Origin: Diadema setosum
Lineage: Eukaryota; Echinodermata; Echinoidea; Diadematoida; Diadematidae
Reading direction: 5' to 3'
Assembly: GCA_033980235.1 (NCBI GenBank)
Contig: CM067064.1
Span: forward strand, 3,503,001-3,567,000
DNA: 64,000 nucleotides
This document shows positions 34,510 through 47,261 of the stretch, in pieces; within the stretch, counting starts at the first letter, position 1, and each line of letters begins with the position of its first letter. The notes under the pieces were generated by a model. The model ran no database searches. It saw nothing but the letters and a program-made list of their open reading frames with translations, and was not told the DNA's origin. A program made the position numbers and the translations under genes.

Positions 34510-34758
34510 GAACTCGAATGCCGCACGCATGATCGTGATTCAGCTGCAGCCAGTGAGAGCGATGGAAATGGGACTGACAGCACCGACGATGGGCCAGCTC
34601 CCTCGAATCCTCCCCCTCCAGATCGCATGCAGAACAGAGACTGGTGCGCTTGTGGAAACTGTGAGCCATTAGACTCACCAACACAATGTGTTTGTTGCCA
34701 CGAAGTGAGGAACTGTGAACAGTTCATGAAAGACACTGCTGGTGTGAATTGTGTTTAA
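34510..34758 (+). CDS. P2X7-type Cys-rich domain exon (terminal exon, partial gene)
   Basis: A good acceptor (cctgtttttctgagcag) precedes an open frame to the stop TAA at 34756-34758. It encodes a Ser/Asp-rich stretch (SESDGNGTDSTDDGPAPSNP), then RDWCACGNCEPL, CVCCHEVRNCEQF and a tail. The W-C-x-C-G-x-C ... C-x-C-C-x-E pattern is that of the cysteine-rich domain of P2X7 receptors and of numerous invertebrate proteins called P2X7-like, many of which are transposon-associated or carry THAP domains. No channel segment is present here. Upstream exons were not identified; the frame directly upstream has a stop, consistent with an intron. It could be a domain-only gene or a relic. Confidence 0.6.
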   Translation, partial: ELECRTHDRDSAAASESDGNGTDSTDDGPAPSNPPPPDRMQNRDWCACGNCEPLDSPTQCVCCHEVRNCEQFMKDTAGVNCV

Positions 34759-35071
34759 TATAGAAAATGATTGTCAGGCTTACGTCGTGTCCAAAATCGT
34801 GCATGCACTTGCAAGATCGCGAACCCATCACGCTAGTCTACCAAGGGGGCCGCTGCAACAGACTATGTGATTTCAGTCAGACAGGGGCTGAAGAAAAAGT
34901 AAAGAAATAATGCAATATATTCATTAATTCACTCACTCTTTTTGATTCCAACGTAGAAATATGTTTCAACGTTGATTCTCTTGTAGCTGTAGATGATCTG
35001 TGCTTAAAAACTGATGGGACAGCGCTTTCTTTTAACTTATTTTCTCTCTTTCGACCCCGTCAGCTTCGCTC

Positions 35072-35293
35072 TCATATGTTGAGCTCCCAATCACTTTCCA
35101 GGAAGTGGTCACAACAAATTATGTCATTTTGACTCCATTTATATTTTGCATTCAGAAATTTTTCGACTTTAATTGCAGCAGCCCACTTGCTGAATAATTC
35201 AGGATTCTTTTCCTTGTTTGGGAACGTGTGAAAAGTCTTGCCAAGGCCTCTGCCGGAGACATTCTGGCAGCTGAATGCTTGGCAGTAGACCAT
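35072..35293 (-). CDS. THAP-type zinc finger ORF (partial gene)
   Basis: From Met in MVYCQAFSCQNVSG the frame reads GKTFHTFPNKEKNPELFSKW then NDIICCDHFLESDW. This has the THAP C2CH ligands: CxxxxC near the start and CxxH in CCDH. It also has the invariant Pro and Trp of FP...W. The longer frame begins at 35344. A THAP domain is about 80-90 residues and binds DNA; here it is followed by a stop after ELNI, or an intron could start at GTGATT after DHFLE. It lies 314 bp from the Cys-rich exon on the opposite strand. Complete downstream exons are not seen, so it may be a first exon or an isolated relic. Confidence 0.65.
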   Translation of the reverse strand: MVYCQAFSCQNVSGRGLGKTFHTFPNKEKNPELFSKWAAAIKVEKFLNAKYKWSQNDIICCDHFLESDWELNI

Positions 35294-35519
35294 CGTGTCG
35301 GCTGTCTGCTCCCGCTCTCTATTTACTTTACGTGTGTCTTGCATTGCATTCAGTTACGCACATCCGGGAACTTTGTTGTGCAGTATTCCGCAAAAAACAT
35401 CACACCTTTGCAGGGGTGTGTGAATTTGGCCGTCAAAATGGCCACCTTCAGTGTGATGCACCAGCAGACGACATGTTACACTTTTGATGCTGAATATCGC
35501 CACTTCTGAGGGCCTGAAA

Positions 35520-36768
35520 TAATTGGTTTTTGTACTGAAATGCGTTTTACCCCACCCTGAACAAAATCAGTGGGCTAAAAGTCTTGATTTCAAGATCTCA
35601 TATTAAAAGAAAAAAATGGAGGAGTAGGGAAGGATTGCTCTCATGACATGATTGGATAGCAACAATACATGAACTTGTACCACCAGAACTTGACATACAT
35701 TTGTGCCTCGAGCTGTGGACTGACTGAAGTGAACCAACGTTGTGTTCCTGTCATGAACGTAAAGTCATGCAGTATTGCTCACTTGTTTGGCATGATATAT
35801 ATAATTGTTGGTTTAATATTTTACTAAAATCGAATGATTCATTATATGAAGTTGGCACAATCTGATCTAGGAGTAATAACTTGATGTTAGATGTCCAAGC
35901 TGCATAACTGCAAGGGTAGAAATCGCTGTGGCACTCGCTCTTGATGTCACAGTGAAAACGCGAGTATCACCACTGATTCGATATCAACAGCATGGGCCTA
36001 TGAGGGAAGTTGTGCTTCTTGCAAATACTGCATGATGTTCACTTGATGAGTTGCCAATCAAGAACTTTATTTGTCCACTGCAAAGTTCAAATGAACTTCA
36101 GAAGACATCCTTTTTCAAAATTTACCCAACTAAACAAAACTCAACTCAACTCAACTCAACTCAACTCAACTCAACTAAACTAAACTAAACTAAACTAAAC
36201 TAAGCTAAACTAAACTAAGCTAAAATAAAATAAACTAAACTCAGGTTCTGTTCATCACCATTCACAAAATTTGTCAGCCTGAGTTTTTGTGTGAGAAAAT
36301 GCTGTTAAGATAAAATGAATTCAATCTTTCTTGAGTCTACTCGAATGAAATTAGATAGGAGTATAATTACACTGTATGCATGAATACTTCTCTCCCATAA
36401 AATGCTCTGTGAGAGATTCTTGTGTTTATCTACTGCATAAAGTACACAACATTTGAATCTTCCATGGGGAAAACCTCAGCAGAATTTTGACTCATGCAAT
36501 CTTAGTTGTCCTTGCAATCATACAGAGCATAGGCCAGCATGTGTACATATTTACTAATAAAGAGTCACAGTCGAAATCACACACCCATGTAACAGTTGCG
36601 TCTCACTGTCACATTTACAGTCACACACTTATATCTTTATAGTACATTATGAACAGGGCATATTCATAAAACCATAATCACTGGAAAAGTGTATAGTTGC
36701 AAAAATACCATCAGAGCTGACAACCATCACAATCCAAGTTTGGTTCAGACTCACTATCAGCCCCAGGG
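35520..36768. other. 3' flank of NTHL1 with pentanucleotide repeats
   Basis: No gene is found. (aactc)n and (taaac)n runs occupy 36124-36240. The stretch ends at the NTHL1 stop codon and should include its 3' UTR. Confidence 0.5.
36124..36240. repeat. (AACTC)n / (TAAAC)n microsatellite
   Basis: Tandem pentamers change from aactc to taaac, with a few taagc variants. Confidence 0.9.
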
Positions 36769-36922
36769 TCACTTCTTCTTCACAGGGCTCTTTCGTCGAA
36801 TCTCTTGCTTGCCGAAAGGACAACAGTCTTTGTTCAGGCACTCTGTACATCTTGGTCCGACTGGCAAGCATGTTTGTTGACCAAATCCAACCAGCAGAAC
36901 ATTCACTTCGCTCCATAAATCT
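36769..36922 (-). CDS. NTHL1: NTHL1 exon 4: iron-sulfur cluster and C terminus
   Basis: This exon begins after a TGTGTGCAG acceptor and completes the Arg of LPR. It encodes [20 protein letters not shown], then [20 protein letters not shown], and ends RRKSPVKKK before the stop at 36769. The four Cys in C-x6-C-x2-C-x5-C form the [4Fe-4S] site of endonuclease III enzymes, which positions the protein on DNA. The Lys/Arg tail is longer than I recall for human NTHL1. Confidence 0.95.
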
Positions 36923-37106
36923 CTGCACACACGAAAGAGGCAAACATGATTAAGAACCCAAAAGTACACATACCTATGCAATATGAAGTTTCTCATTAAA
37001 CAACCTCTTTGGTACACGGCCTACTGGCATACCATACCATACCATCTTCTGCAACATGGAAAGGGAGAGTGCTATCATACGACATACAGAAATTTTTTTT
37101 TTTTTT

Positions 37107-37671
37107 AAAGGACAAGTTCAAATTCTTTACCATAAGGATTGAGAGAATGTAGCAATATTAGTAGAACACATCATTGAAAGTTTGAGGAAAATCAGACAAT
37201 CCGTTCAAAAGTTATGAATTTTTGAAATTTTTGCGCAGTCACCGCTGGATGAGAAGACTACTGCAGTGTATGATGTCACATGCGTACAACAATATAAGGA
37301 AAATATAAAGAGAATTTCACAAATTTTCATCTTTTGAAAAAAGTACACACTCCCTTGACTTGTTACTGACATATGTTATGGGTAATATTATTCCCATTGC
37401 CTTTAGAAAGAGGCAAGTCAAGCACTCTTTTATTTTGCGAAAAAAGTGAAAATATGTTGAATTTTCTTTACATTTTCTTTATACTGTTGTACTCATATGA
37501 CATCACGAGCCTTAGTAGTCTCCTCATCCAGCGGTTCCAACACAAAAGTTTTAAAAATTCATAACTTTTGCATCGATTGTCCAATTTTCCTCAAACTTCC
37601 ACTGATGAGTTCTACTAATATTGCTGCATTCTCTTAATCCTGATGTTAATGAAGGTGAACTTGTCCTTTAA
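37107..37671. mobile_element. 565-bp inverted-repeat element in NTHL1 intron 3
   Basis: Long arms (about 170 bp) pair: taaaggacaagttcaaattc at the left with its complement gaacttgtccttta at the right, including aaagttatgaatttt and gtagcaatattagtagaac. A solo right arm of the same family is at 61343-61480, next to the PRPSAP exon. Confidence 0.85.
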
Positions 37672-38372
37672 AGTTTGCATAATTTGTTTAAATTTACTTC
37701 TGAAAGATTTTGTTTCCATCTCCTCTCTTCCCTTACAAATGTGTGCGTACATACATTTGTGTATTAATATGCATGTGTGTTCATGTGTTTGTCTGCGTAG
37801 GTGTACATTTCTACTTATTTTGTGGGAAAAAAGAGAGTCATTTTAAATGTATTCTAAGCATTATGCCTTCCATAATGGAAGTAACATACAAACTTCCATT
37901 ATCTTGATACACACAGGGTTGGAACAGCAAAAGCTAGAGGCTTGCTCCCTGCTTAGAATTCGGCTCAATTCCACGTTAAAAAGGAGAGGAACACATACAG
38001 TTTACTAGCCTTCTGAAATTGATCAATGTCAAATTCCAGTTGTTTCAATGTAAACTTTGTTTAAGGCTCATCACTTTTGACACAAAGGCATGATTTCTAC
38101 ACATACTACATAATGTCCACTTTCATAAGCCATTTTGGGTATTTACAGAGTGCACATCACAAGAAATTGTTTGACATATTCTCCTCCAAGACTATTCTTA
38201 AAGATGCTTGGCTCAGGTATCAATGTTTTATTTTTTTTTCATTAACAACAAGGGGAGAAAAAGATGAGTGGGAAAAAAAATGTGAGCATGCTATGAATAT
38301 GCTAACTTAAAGTCACACATTTGAAACAGGAAATATTGCTTAAACGAAAAATTATTGCATTTGATGTTGCAC

Positions 38373-38638
38373 CTTGGCAACCAATCCTCAAGCGATGTCC
38401 TCGTCTCTTCTGGTGTTGTCGTAGATTTCTTCACCCACCGAAGCCGATTGCTGATGCGGTGCACATGGGTGTCCACACCAATGCCGGTCACTTTGTTCCA
38501 GCCGACGTCCATGATGATGTGCGCCATCTTCGGTCCTACTCCCGGTAGCTTGACCAGCTCTGAGACTGTTGGGGGAATGTCACTCTGGTATTTCTCCTTT
38601 AAAATCTGGCTGCTTCTCTTGATGTAGTCAGCTTTCCT
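38373..38638 (-). CDS. NTHL1: NTHL1 exon 3: helix-hairpin-helix and catalytic residues
   Basis: Flanked by TTTCAAACAG and a CCAAG|GTGCAA donor, the 266-bp exon encodes [20 protein letters not shown], then the helix-hairpin-helix [10 protein letters not shown], whose Lys is the Schiff-base nucleophile. [10 protein letters not shown] follows, whose Asp is the second catalytic residue (equivalents of E. coli Nth K120 and D138). This part flips out and removes oxidised pyrimidines such as thymine glycol, then cleaves the AP site by beta-elimination. Phase 0 in and phase 2 out agree with exons 2 and 4. Confidence 0.95.
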
Positions 38639-39724
38639 CTGTTTGAAATTGATAATCAGATAACAACAATAACATGACTGGATAATGTAAGCCCAATAAT
38701 GTGTTTTGAGAAGAGGTATTCTGCTAATGTGGCTACTATGACTATTTCACAACACAAATTGACAAAAACAAAAAAAAAACCCACCACATCCTTAACAATC
38801 TAGTTTAAGTCTTTCTACATCTTTCATCCTATCTTAAGAGCACAAATACAAGATGGCAAATTAACTTTCTTGTTTACAAGTTGGCTGTATCATGTATTCA
38901 CACAAATTCTTTATTCATCACTTATAAAATATCTGTTTTCCTAAATAAGTACTGTTTAAAAACACTATATTGGTACATATAGCCAATCATTCAGAAAACA
39001 AAACCCAAAAATGAATGAGGAAAATTAATCAAACAATGAGGTGTGTTTCATCAGTAGCAGTAAAAGAATATATTCTGCAATTATATATCATCAAAAAAAA
39101 AAAGCAGCACAACAATAAATGCTTCGATACTATCAGTAACTGTAATACCCAACTTGTGATGCAGGATTTATCTGATAGCAGCGATACACATCATTCGGTT
39201 TGTGATACAGTGATGCATGTGATGGTAGGATGGTGGAGAACAATCTAAGTACAGGATGAGGTTCAAATGACATCATTTCATTGACTTCAAACAGCACTAA
39301 TACACAGAAAACAATGTAAAGCAAGTTATTTTCACTGCATAAGATTTTACAAAATTGCCACTGGCATTCAATGAAAAAACAGTATTTTATAAGAGCCCTG
39401 TCATTTTGCCCAAGAGTTTAATTTTCTTGAATTTCATGAATTACAGTTGGACTCAAATTAAGTAATACGCAAAAATGTTGCCATGCACTAGTCTAATAGT
39501 GCACTTATGATAGCCTACATGTAGATGTCAATTTTTAAAAATGTCCGTGCCCACCTCATTCACAAAAATATCTGTATACAAAAATAACAGCATTACAAAA
39601 GCATAGACAAGAACTTCACATGCATGATGCAACATTTTATTTATTTTTTTTTTTAAATCTTGGCTCTCACTAAATTCCCGAAATTGAAATGCATGTCAAC
39701 ATTTCTGGTTTTACAGCTAAGTAC

Positions 39725-39895
39725 CTTCCAAAATCCCACAGGGTAAATGAGCTTCCCAACATCAGCCTCTGAAGTTCTCACAATGTTTTCAACTGTGAGT
39801 CCATGCTTTCTGAGTTTTATCATTGCGGCAGATGTCACTTGGTCCTTGGTTTGGCTGGACAGCATCAATGAAATCAGAACGTGGTAGCGATACAC
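39725..39895 (-). CDS. NTHL1: NTHL1 exon 2
   Basis: The exon has exactly 57 codons, phase 0 at both ends. The acceptor is CCCTGTGCAG and the donor GGAAG|GTACTT. It encodes VYRYHVLISLMLSSQTKDQV, then IKLRKHGLTVENIVR and GKLIYPVGFWK, the glycosylase six-helix core containing the LMLSSQTKD substrate-recognition motif. It is separated from exon 1 by an 11.4-kb intron filled with nested repeats. Confidence 0.95.
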
Positions 39896-39910
39896 CTGCA
39901 CAGGGATATC

Positions 39911-41114
39911 AGCAAAGATAAACAAACATGTCCAATCTTAGAAAAGATCTTATTGGTTGACATTTTTTACTATGAGATGTATTTTGAAAATATGAATGTG
40001 ACTGCATCAGTGAGAAAGGTCTTGAATTATTATAGAATGGGTAGCGAGAATCCTGCGATCTCATTGGTTGAGAGCTATGTGTTGATTTGTACTGGCCGCA
40101 CGCCGAGTCACAGTGGTAAACATGTTATCGCGCACTTGTAACAAAGGTTCGCGCACTAAGCAAGCATTCGCGCTTTCATTACGAGACTATTGGCTAAAAC
40201 AATCATGCATCAGTTTTTACTGGATGCACGGTTCTGAAGAAAAACCATGCATCCTGTAAACTGATGCATGGTTTTTGGGCTCTTGCCTATGGCAAGCCAA
40301 AAGGAAATGCATCCAGTAAATTTGTCATCGGGTGACACGATAGAAAAATGGGGTTTTGGCAAGAAATAACCATTCTATAAAACAGATGACGCACATGTCT
40401 TTTCATGCGTCAGTTGGAATATAGTGTGCATGCATGCGGTAACTATGGAATTTAGCCTAAACCCACTCAACTTCGCCTCGTGGGTTAAGCATTCCATAGT
40501 TACCTTATGCACACAATTCCGACTGACGCACTCAGACCTGTGTATCATTTGTATACCGGTACTGACATATGCATTCCTTTTACTGAGAAGGCATAATATC
40601 TACAAGCTATAAGTGTTTAAACGTTGTAAACGACCGTCGCTTTTGACGGCAAGACCACAAAAAATGTCTTTTATTTTGCTTGATTTCAACAGTAATACCA
40701 CCCACCTATATCATATTTTGCTGATGGTTGAGTTGAATTTGGTGTTTTGTTGGTATCCAAACCTTATTGTTGAATTTTTTGGAGTAGATTGTGCAATGAT
40801 TCACAAAATCACCGAACTACCACGAACGCTCAACCCAAGGTACCGTGGCAGCATTTTACGTACGCCCGTGCATTTCGTGTGTTCCGTAAAGCTTGTCGTC
40901 TTCTACGTACATGTATTTCCGCGCGTGCTGCTCTCATGATTTGACGTCACTTCCGCTCCGACTAGCTCATCCACTTCCGCTCCGACTAGCTACGTTGTAG
41001 TATAGGAGAGTGATTGCCATTCAATAACACGCAGAAGGTGAGGAGTGAAGCAATACGGACGCTTACAGACCTGATTTTAAGGACGGATTTCGGTGGGTTT
41101 TTGATGTAATAAAA
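39911..41114. other. NTHL1 intron 1, proximal part with hairpins
   Basis: This intronic stretch holds an inverted pair at 40404-40530 (gcggtaactatggaat against attccatagttacc, with outer gcgtcagt/actgacgc arms). Palindromic gcatccagtaaa / gcatcag words lie at 40200-40330. Together these look like one or two MITEs. No exon is recognised. Confidence 0.5.
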
Positions 41115-44100
41115 AACTAGAAATGTCGCTATGGCGACTGATGCCTCCGCCATAATGCATGATTCTCCCAATAGGCATATAGTACAATGTCTTCACAATG
41201 TGTGATCCATGATAGTTTCACATAACTGGCAAAATATTGAAATGACAGGTTTGTCAGAAATGTTTTGAACTGGGTTTGCTATAATTTTCTAAGAGTGCAG
41301 GTACACATATTTGGGGAATTTTGGGGAAGTTTATGCATTGAGTAATTTCCAAGGTACGAAGAAAGAGTGTGATGACGGTACAAAATAGATTTTTTTGGGG
41401 GGGGACATTGAAACCTGGCCTTTGACCCTTAACCTTTGACCTTCTGGCTGGAAATTTCCCGCAGAATCTCCATTAGGTAATGCATGTATTAAGTTTTGAA
41501 ACTAATAATGCAAGCATTGCATATACTAGTATATGAGGGAAATAGTAAAATTTTGAGGAGTTGACCTTGACCTTTGACCCCTGACTATTGACCCATGACC
41601 CCTAAATTCCCTAGATAATCCCTGCCAGACAGTACATGCATATGGCCCAAAACCACTATTTCGGCACAATTGGACAATCACAAAACGGGAAAATTAAAGT
41701 TGTTAGAATAGGTTTCATTTTTATACCAATCCACGAGACAAATATTCAAGTTTGTAGTTGAAAAATATGAACACATGGTTTTGCTTTATTTTAAAGGTGT
41801 GATAATTTCTTTCATGGGGCGTAAATTTCATCATGTAACATACGTTACCATGTCATTCTATTTCAAATGCATTAAGATTGTTGACTACATTCTATGATTG
41901 AGATAATTATGCGTCAGATGTGAAGTATACCATCGGCTGCCATGTTTGTAAATGCTGCCTGCAGATGGGAAGGATGGCAAATGACCTGTATGCTATACTG
42001 AACACAGCATGTCCTATTTTGTAAAACCTTAGACAGGTAATGTTAATTTGTTTTCTCGATAATTTGACGTCAGACTTTCTTAAGAAAATATTTTCAACAT
42101 TTATCAGTCCCAAATTGCCAGCTAATTTTTGAGTATCATCGATGAAATATGTGAAACTATGTGCGCAAAAATATAGTCGTTAGATTCCACGTAACGTATG
42201 TTTCACGTTAATGTAACGTAAGTTACAAAGACAATACTACTACATGTGTAGCAAATTTTGGAACATTTTCTTTTTGGTTTTTGTATATATTCTTACACTA
42301 GTTTCTCTTCAACTCTAAGTGAACGAATATTATAACACGATGTCGCAATATTATGGCGATACAATTCTCAAAAATAACAATTAAAATAGTTGTAAAACTG
42401 CAAGACTTTATAACATGTCCTCGTATAAACTCTTCAGTAGAACAGTAATTCGTAACTCTTTGATATTTTGAAGACAATTGGCTTCATACTTATGAATTTA
42501 TGGCACTGAAACGATAAGAGTTGGGAACATGCTGTTTCGTGCCTTAACGGATGAAAATATTGTCATGATGTACGTGTAATATAAAACGAGTGGTGGGTAA
42601 CGTAGGTTTCACTTTAATTTTATCATAATGAAAGTTTTTGCATGCTTGATGTCTTGTGACTTGTTATCTTTATATTGATGTCTTGTAACTTGTTATCTTC
42701 ATGCTGTTGAAAGATATGTTTCGAATCCATAACTTTGCAGACTCATCAGCTGTCGCAACAGTTACTCTACATGCAGGAACAGTTTGAAAATAGCAGTTGC
42801 AATAAAATAGTATGCACAAAATTTTTAACACTTGTATGAAACAAGAAACGGCAGAAACGAGATGATTACCCTGTTAACATGGTTAAAGTGCTTCATAATG
42901 AACAATAACGCCGTATTGCTTATATTTAAAATGTCTGAACTCGGTAAACAAGAGATAGGGAAAGAAGGAACCGAGAAATGTTAACTAATGTTAACTAAAT
43001 AAATGACCACTTTACTAAGTTGACTATGGCAAAATGAGGTCCATGAAATAACGTCAAATTACACAGTTTCATTAGCACAATACTGGGTAGGATGAATGAA
43101 ATTGTCATTAGTAAAATGATGTACTCGATTTTCCTTGTTATGTATGCATAAAACAGTATAATCCACAAGGATAACAAGAATAACAAGTCTTGCATTAATA
43201 ATTCTTGCCGTATCTTGAAATTGTCTCCAGGAAAAATGTTTTGAATCTTTAAAAAGAAAAGTGAAAGGACAAGTTGCTAAACATGCACAACAAAGGTACT
43301 GATAATGATTATAGGCATGCAGGCCCGTAAGTAGGATTTTTATGGGGTGGGGGATGGGGTCAGGAGTTAGAAAAAGTCGACCACTTCCAGTTTTAATCTC
43401 CTGACGGGTAGAAAAATAAAAAGCTCTCGTACCATTTTTTTTTTGTTTCATTTCTTTTGCCGGGTTTCATCGACTGACAAGCAAGAAAAAAAAAAAAGAA
43501 AATTGAAGAAATATAAAAAAAGGCTTCAGCTCAATTCGATGCTGCCAGTACAAGCCCAGTTTCATGTTTGTTTGTTTGTTTTTTTTTATTTAAAACGGGG
43601 GAGGGTGAGTCCGCGATTCATTTTTTTCTTTTTATTTCCTTTTGTTTATGTTTTGACTGCTGGCAAAGGGGCGGGGGAGCCTGAACCCCCTCCCCTATAA
43701 TTACCCTGATGTGGACCATATGTATAGGGTAAAAAAAAAAGATGTGTAACTTTGCTTCTTTTCTTTGTTAACTATGAGACGGGCATAAGTTTTTTTTTTC
43801 TTGAATCTTTGCTTAGAGATATAATTTTTTGCCATTCTGATTACAGCTAACACGTTCCCTATATATGGGGTTTTAATCCTAGCACTGCTCTTCCCCATTG
43901 CAACTGTATTAACCTCAACGAGAAGGAAGAACAAAAAATGTTAATGTCTTAAACATATAGCTTACTGAAACATATATTACTATAATTACTATTATCATTA
44001 TCATTATTATTATCATGTAGGCCTGATCTATGATGGTAACAGTAATAGTTGAAATTACATTTCTCTAATGCACTGTATTTTTGTTGCCTTTTCTTCACTC

Positions 44101-46624
44101 AAAATGTGTTTTTCTTCACTTTGAGATCATCAACGACATTACGACAGAAATTTGAGTTTATTTTCTCCGTTAAAAATAGTCAGGGAGTAAGTCACCATAT
44201 TGGTTTATGATAACCAATGATAAATATAATTGAAAAGACGTATTTCCCTACAGAATTCCTTCAACAATAGTTCGAGAACAATTAAATGTTATTTTTATCC
44301 ACGCACATTCTCTAAAATATCCTTTTTCAATGACATGAATTGATGAAACTTACGTTACCAAAACTAGAAACTTACGTTACTACATTAATGCAGGGACCTG
44401 GTCCACTAGTTTTGAAGTAGAGATCTGTGTAATCTCTAATTTTATTAGCTATTCATTGAATTTTCTTAAAACAATGTTAAATTCATTGCTTATACCTGAA
44501 ATATGACATCATTAAAGCCAAGTTGAACATCAACGCCCACCAAACGATTTTTTTTAAAGATACTATGATTATGTCCCCTTTTACTGCATCCTCCAAACAA
44601 ACAAGAACATACAGCTGTAAATGAATTTGATATGTTTTGACGCAGAAATTCATCAACATCATAACTGCAACAATTAAATTGTCTCAGATTAAATGGGCTT
44701 TTCCGTAGATTGTCTGTTATTAACATGACAACATCTTGAAACTTACGTTACCAAAATTTGAAACATACGTTACTTAATAAATTGAGTGATTTATTTCAAA
44801 AGAATAAGCCTGTACAGCAAAGTAATTACTGGATTTTTACGGTGGAATATACTGACTTAATAAACACACAATAAACAGAAGTAAAGCATGATTCTATGAA
44901 AAACAACAACACATTTTCAACAATCAAATACTTACTCAGTTTTTCAACACATCATGTAAAGGTATTTTGCGCGCTGCCAATGCTCAAGATGCCAGTAAAA
45001 GAGGTTGCTGAGCTATCCCATGGCCTCAAATCGACGGCACAGATTCGAGAAATATACATTTAGGTGGTAATTAATGGTGTAATTAAGCTTTCTGTCATTT
45101 GGTGGTAACGTAAGTTACATCACGTATGTTACACTTGTGGATTAAATCGTATAAGTTAGCAACATAATAATGAATCTTTTGCCACCCATGGGTATAAGGA
45201 CAATCTACTCCATAAGTCTCAACTCTAGAACAATCATTCAGAGCCATGCACCTTCATACTTTTTACAAAGATGGTAACGTATGTTACTTCTCTTAAATCT
45301 ACCTTTTTAAAATCTATATTTGCGAGATTGGCAGTCGCATGTCTTTTGAAGCTGAGTGATGAAATATTTTTTAACATAAACTTAGACCCCTTTTGGTCAG
45401 AAAAACAATACAATTGTGTAGTATTCACTGTAATAGCATTACCAAGTTTGCAGTACAAAGATGGTAACGTATGTTTCAGCAGATCTGGCGACACATTTCC
45501 ATCAGGTATTTTGTTGTTAAAGAATGATAAGCTTATGAAGTTGTGTTAGGTTTTCATAGAACGTTCGGCTACTTTTCTGAAACTGTGAGTAAGCTTCTTC
45601 TTTATGCTCATATTTTCCCACAAAGTTGAGAAAACATAAAAAATCATCGTTAGCGACATGCACTTTTGAGCCTGTTGGCCGAACTTAACCCTCCACCAAT
45701 GGCTTAGTGGTACAATCTCACCTTCGAAATGATTTCAGTTTTTGTCTATATGTCCCTTGGCATCACATAAAATCACAGGAGCATTTTGAAAGAGCTTTTT
45801 ATCTCTCCTAGGTGAGAAGGAACATAAGCGACACGATTTTTGACCAATTGCGCCGAAATAGTGGTTTTGGGCCATATATGTACCAAGTTCCACGAAGATA
45901 CATCGAACCATTTGCGAGAAAAGTAATATTGCAACATTTTCACCTAACCTGTGACCTTTTGACCTTTGACCTTATGACATGAAACTCTCTCTGGAGAATC
46001 TTTATGCAGTAGTACATGTCCACACCAAGTTTCAAGAAAATACCTTGAAAATACCTTCGGGCATTGCATAAATATGGGGGAAATTGCAACATTTGTAGCA
46101 TTTGACCTTGACCTTTTGACCTTTGACCTCTTGCCAATGTCACTAAAATCTACTCAACTAATTGTCCCATCATACATCATCCTTGGACCAAGTTTGGTGA
46201 AAGCTGCTTCATCCAGTTTTGAGTTATCACGTAAACAGATAAATTATAGGATTTGACCTTGATCTTTGACCTTTGACCTCTGTCCGATTTCACTGAAAAA
46301 CTAATCAAGTAATTGTCCCATCATACATCATCCTCCAACAAAGTTTGGTGAAATTTGCTCCACCCAGTCTTGAGTTATCGCGTAAACAGATACAATTTCA
46401 TGATTTGACCTTGACCTTTGACCTTTGACCTTTAGCCGATTTCACCCAAAATCTAATCAAATAATTGCCCCATCATACTTCATACTTGGACCAAGTTTGG
46501 TAAAATTCCAGTAAATATTACTCAAGTTATCGCGTAAACGAAAGCGGACGTACGGACGTACGGACGGACGGACAACCCGAAAACATAATGCCTCCGGCAC
46601 CACTTCGTGGCGGAGGCATAAAAA
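41115..46624. repeat. Repeat B2, split by element C
   Basis: Starts aactagaaatgtcgctatgg and ends cttcgtggcggaggcataaa, as in B1. Left part 41115-41642 and right part 45875-46624 carry GACCTTTGACC blocks and a short (ggac)n tract at 46550. B1 continues through the corresponding point (catgtatatactatg near 12476), which confirms that C is an insertion. Confidence 0.85.
41643..45874. mobile_element. Element C: 4.2-kb TIR element with GTAACGTAWGTTWC subterminal repeats
   Basis: Ends tggcccaaaaccactattt and its complement (45850-45874) form TIRs of about 32 bp with few mismatches, flanked by TA on both sides. At least 12 copies of the near-palindrome GTAACGTAWGTTWC occur in two subterminal zones. 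The left zone has copies at 41835, 42191, 42213 and 42597. The right zone has copies at 44345, 44367, 44738, 44760, 45105, 45120, 45274 and 45464. The middle (about 42.6-44.3 kb) is AT-rich with no transposase-like frame. Such arrays are usually transposase-binding sites; the superfamily is unknown. Confidence 0.75.
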
Positions 46625-47261
46625 TATGCATACTGATTATTGAATGATTATCATAGATTACGGGATTCCTTATATTTTAGTTTTCCACGATTAATAAAGA
46701 TATTCATGAAGGAAACGTACACCCATCGCTGAAAAATAACGTCTGCGAAGGAGTAGACTTTGTCTGCGTGTAGTTACTGACATTCAGATTGTACTTGTAG
46801 TGTAGACCAACATTTATGTGTGCATGTTTATACTTTCCAGAATCTTGGCTCCTCAGAAGTTTCATGAATGTGACCAATTTCTGGATTTTTAGAATAGTGA
46901 AGCCCTAAACCATAACCAAGGAGGTTGTACAAATCTTTATCAAACGACAAAAGTTTACATTTATCAAAATGCAAATCATCACCACCACCACCTAAACTAC
47001 CTTCCCCAGCCACAGCATCCATCTCAATCATCTCCAATCAGTATAGTACGACTCCTCTTCATCATCACACTCACACTAGTCACAGACCAAGTTCCCCTAG
47101 TTTGTCTTGTTACCGCAAATCATCACCAGCTCCATCCACTCCAGTGAGTGGAGAAGTCAACAAACCTACAGCCTATTCAGAGGAACAGTACTGTTTATAT
47201 ACAGTGTATCTGAACTCATTCTCAGTGCAGTGTCATAAAAAGAAAACAAAACAAAACAAGA
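46625..47261. other. NTHL1 intron 1 spacer between B2 and D
   Basis: An open frame at 46925-47290 (SNDKSLHLSKCKSSPPPPKL, then His/Ser/Pro-rich) has no recognised domain and lies in the intron on the opposite strand. I do not call it a gene. Confidence 0.4.

Noticed and set aside
40613..40939. 108-aa open frame in NTHL1 intron 1
   Set aside because: No recognisable domain, no splice context, and it lies among hairpin repeats.
43443..43700. Lys-rich 85-aa frame in element C as transposase
   Set aside because: It arises from A/T and G runs and contains none of the catalytic motifs.
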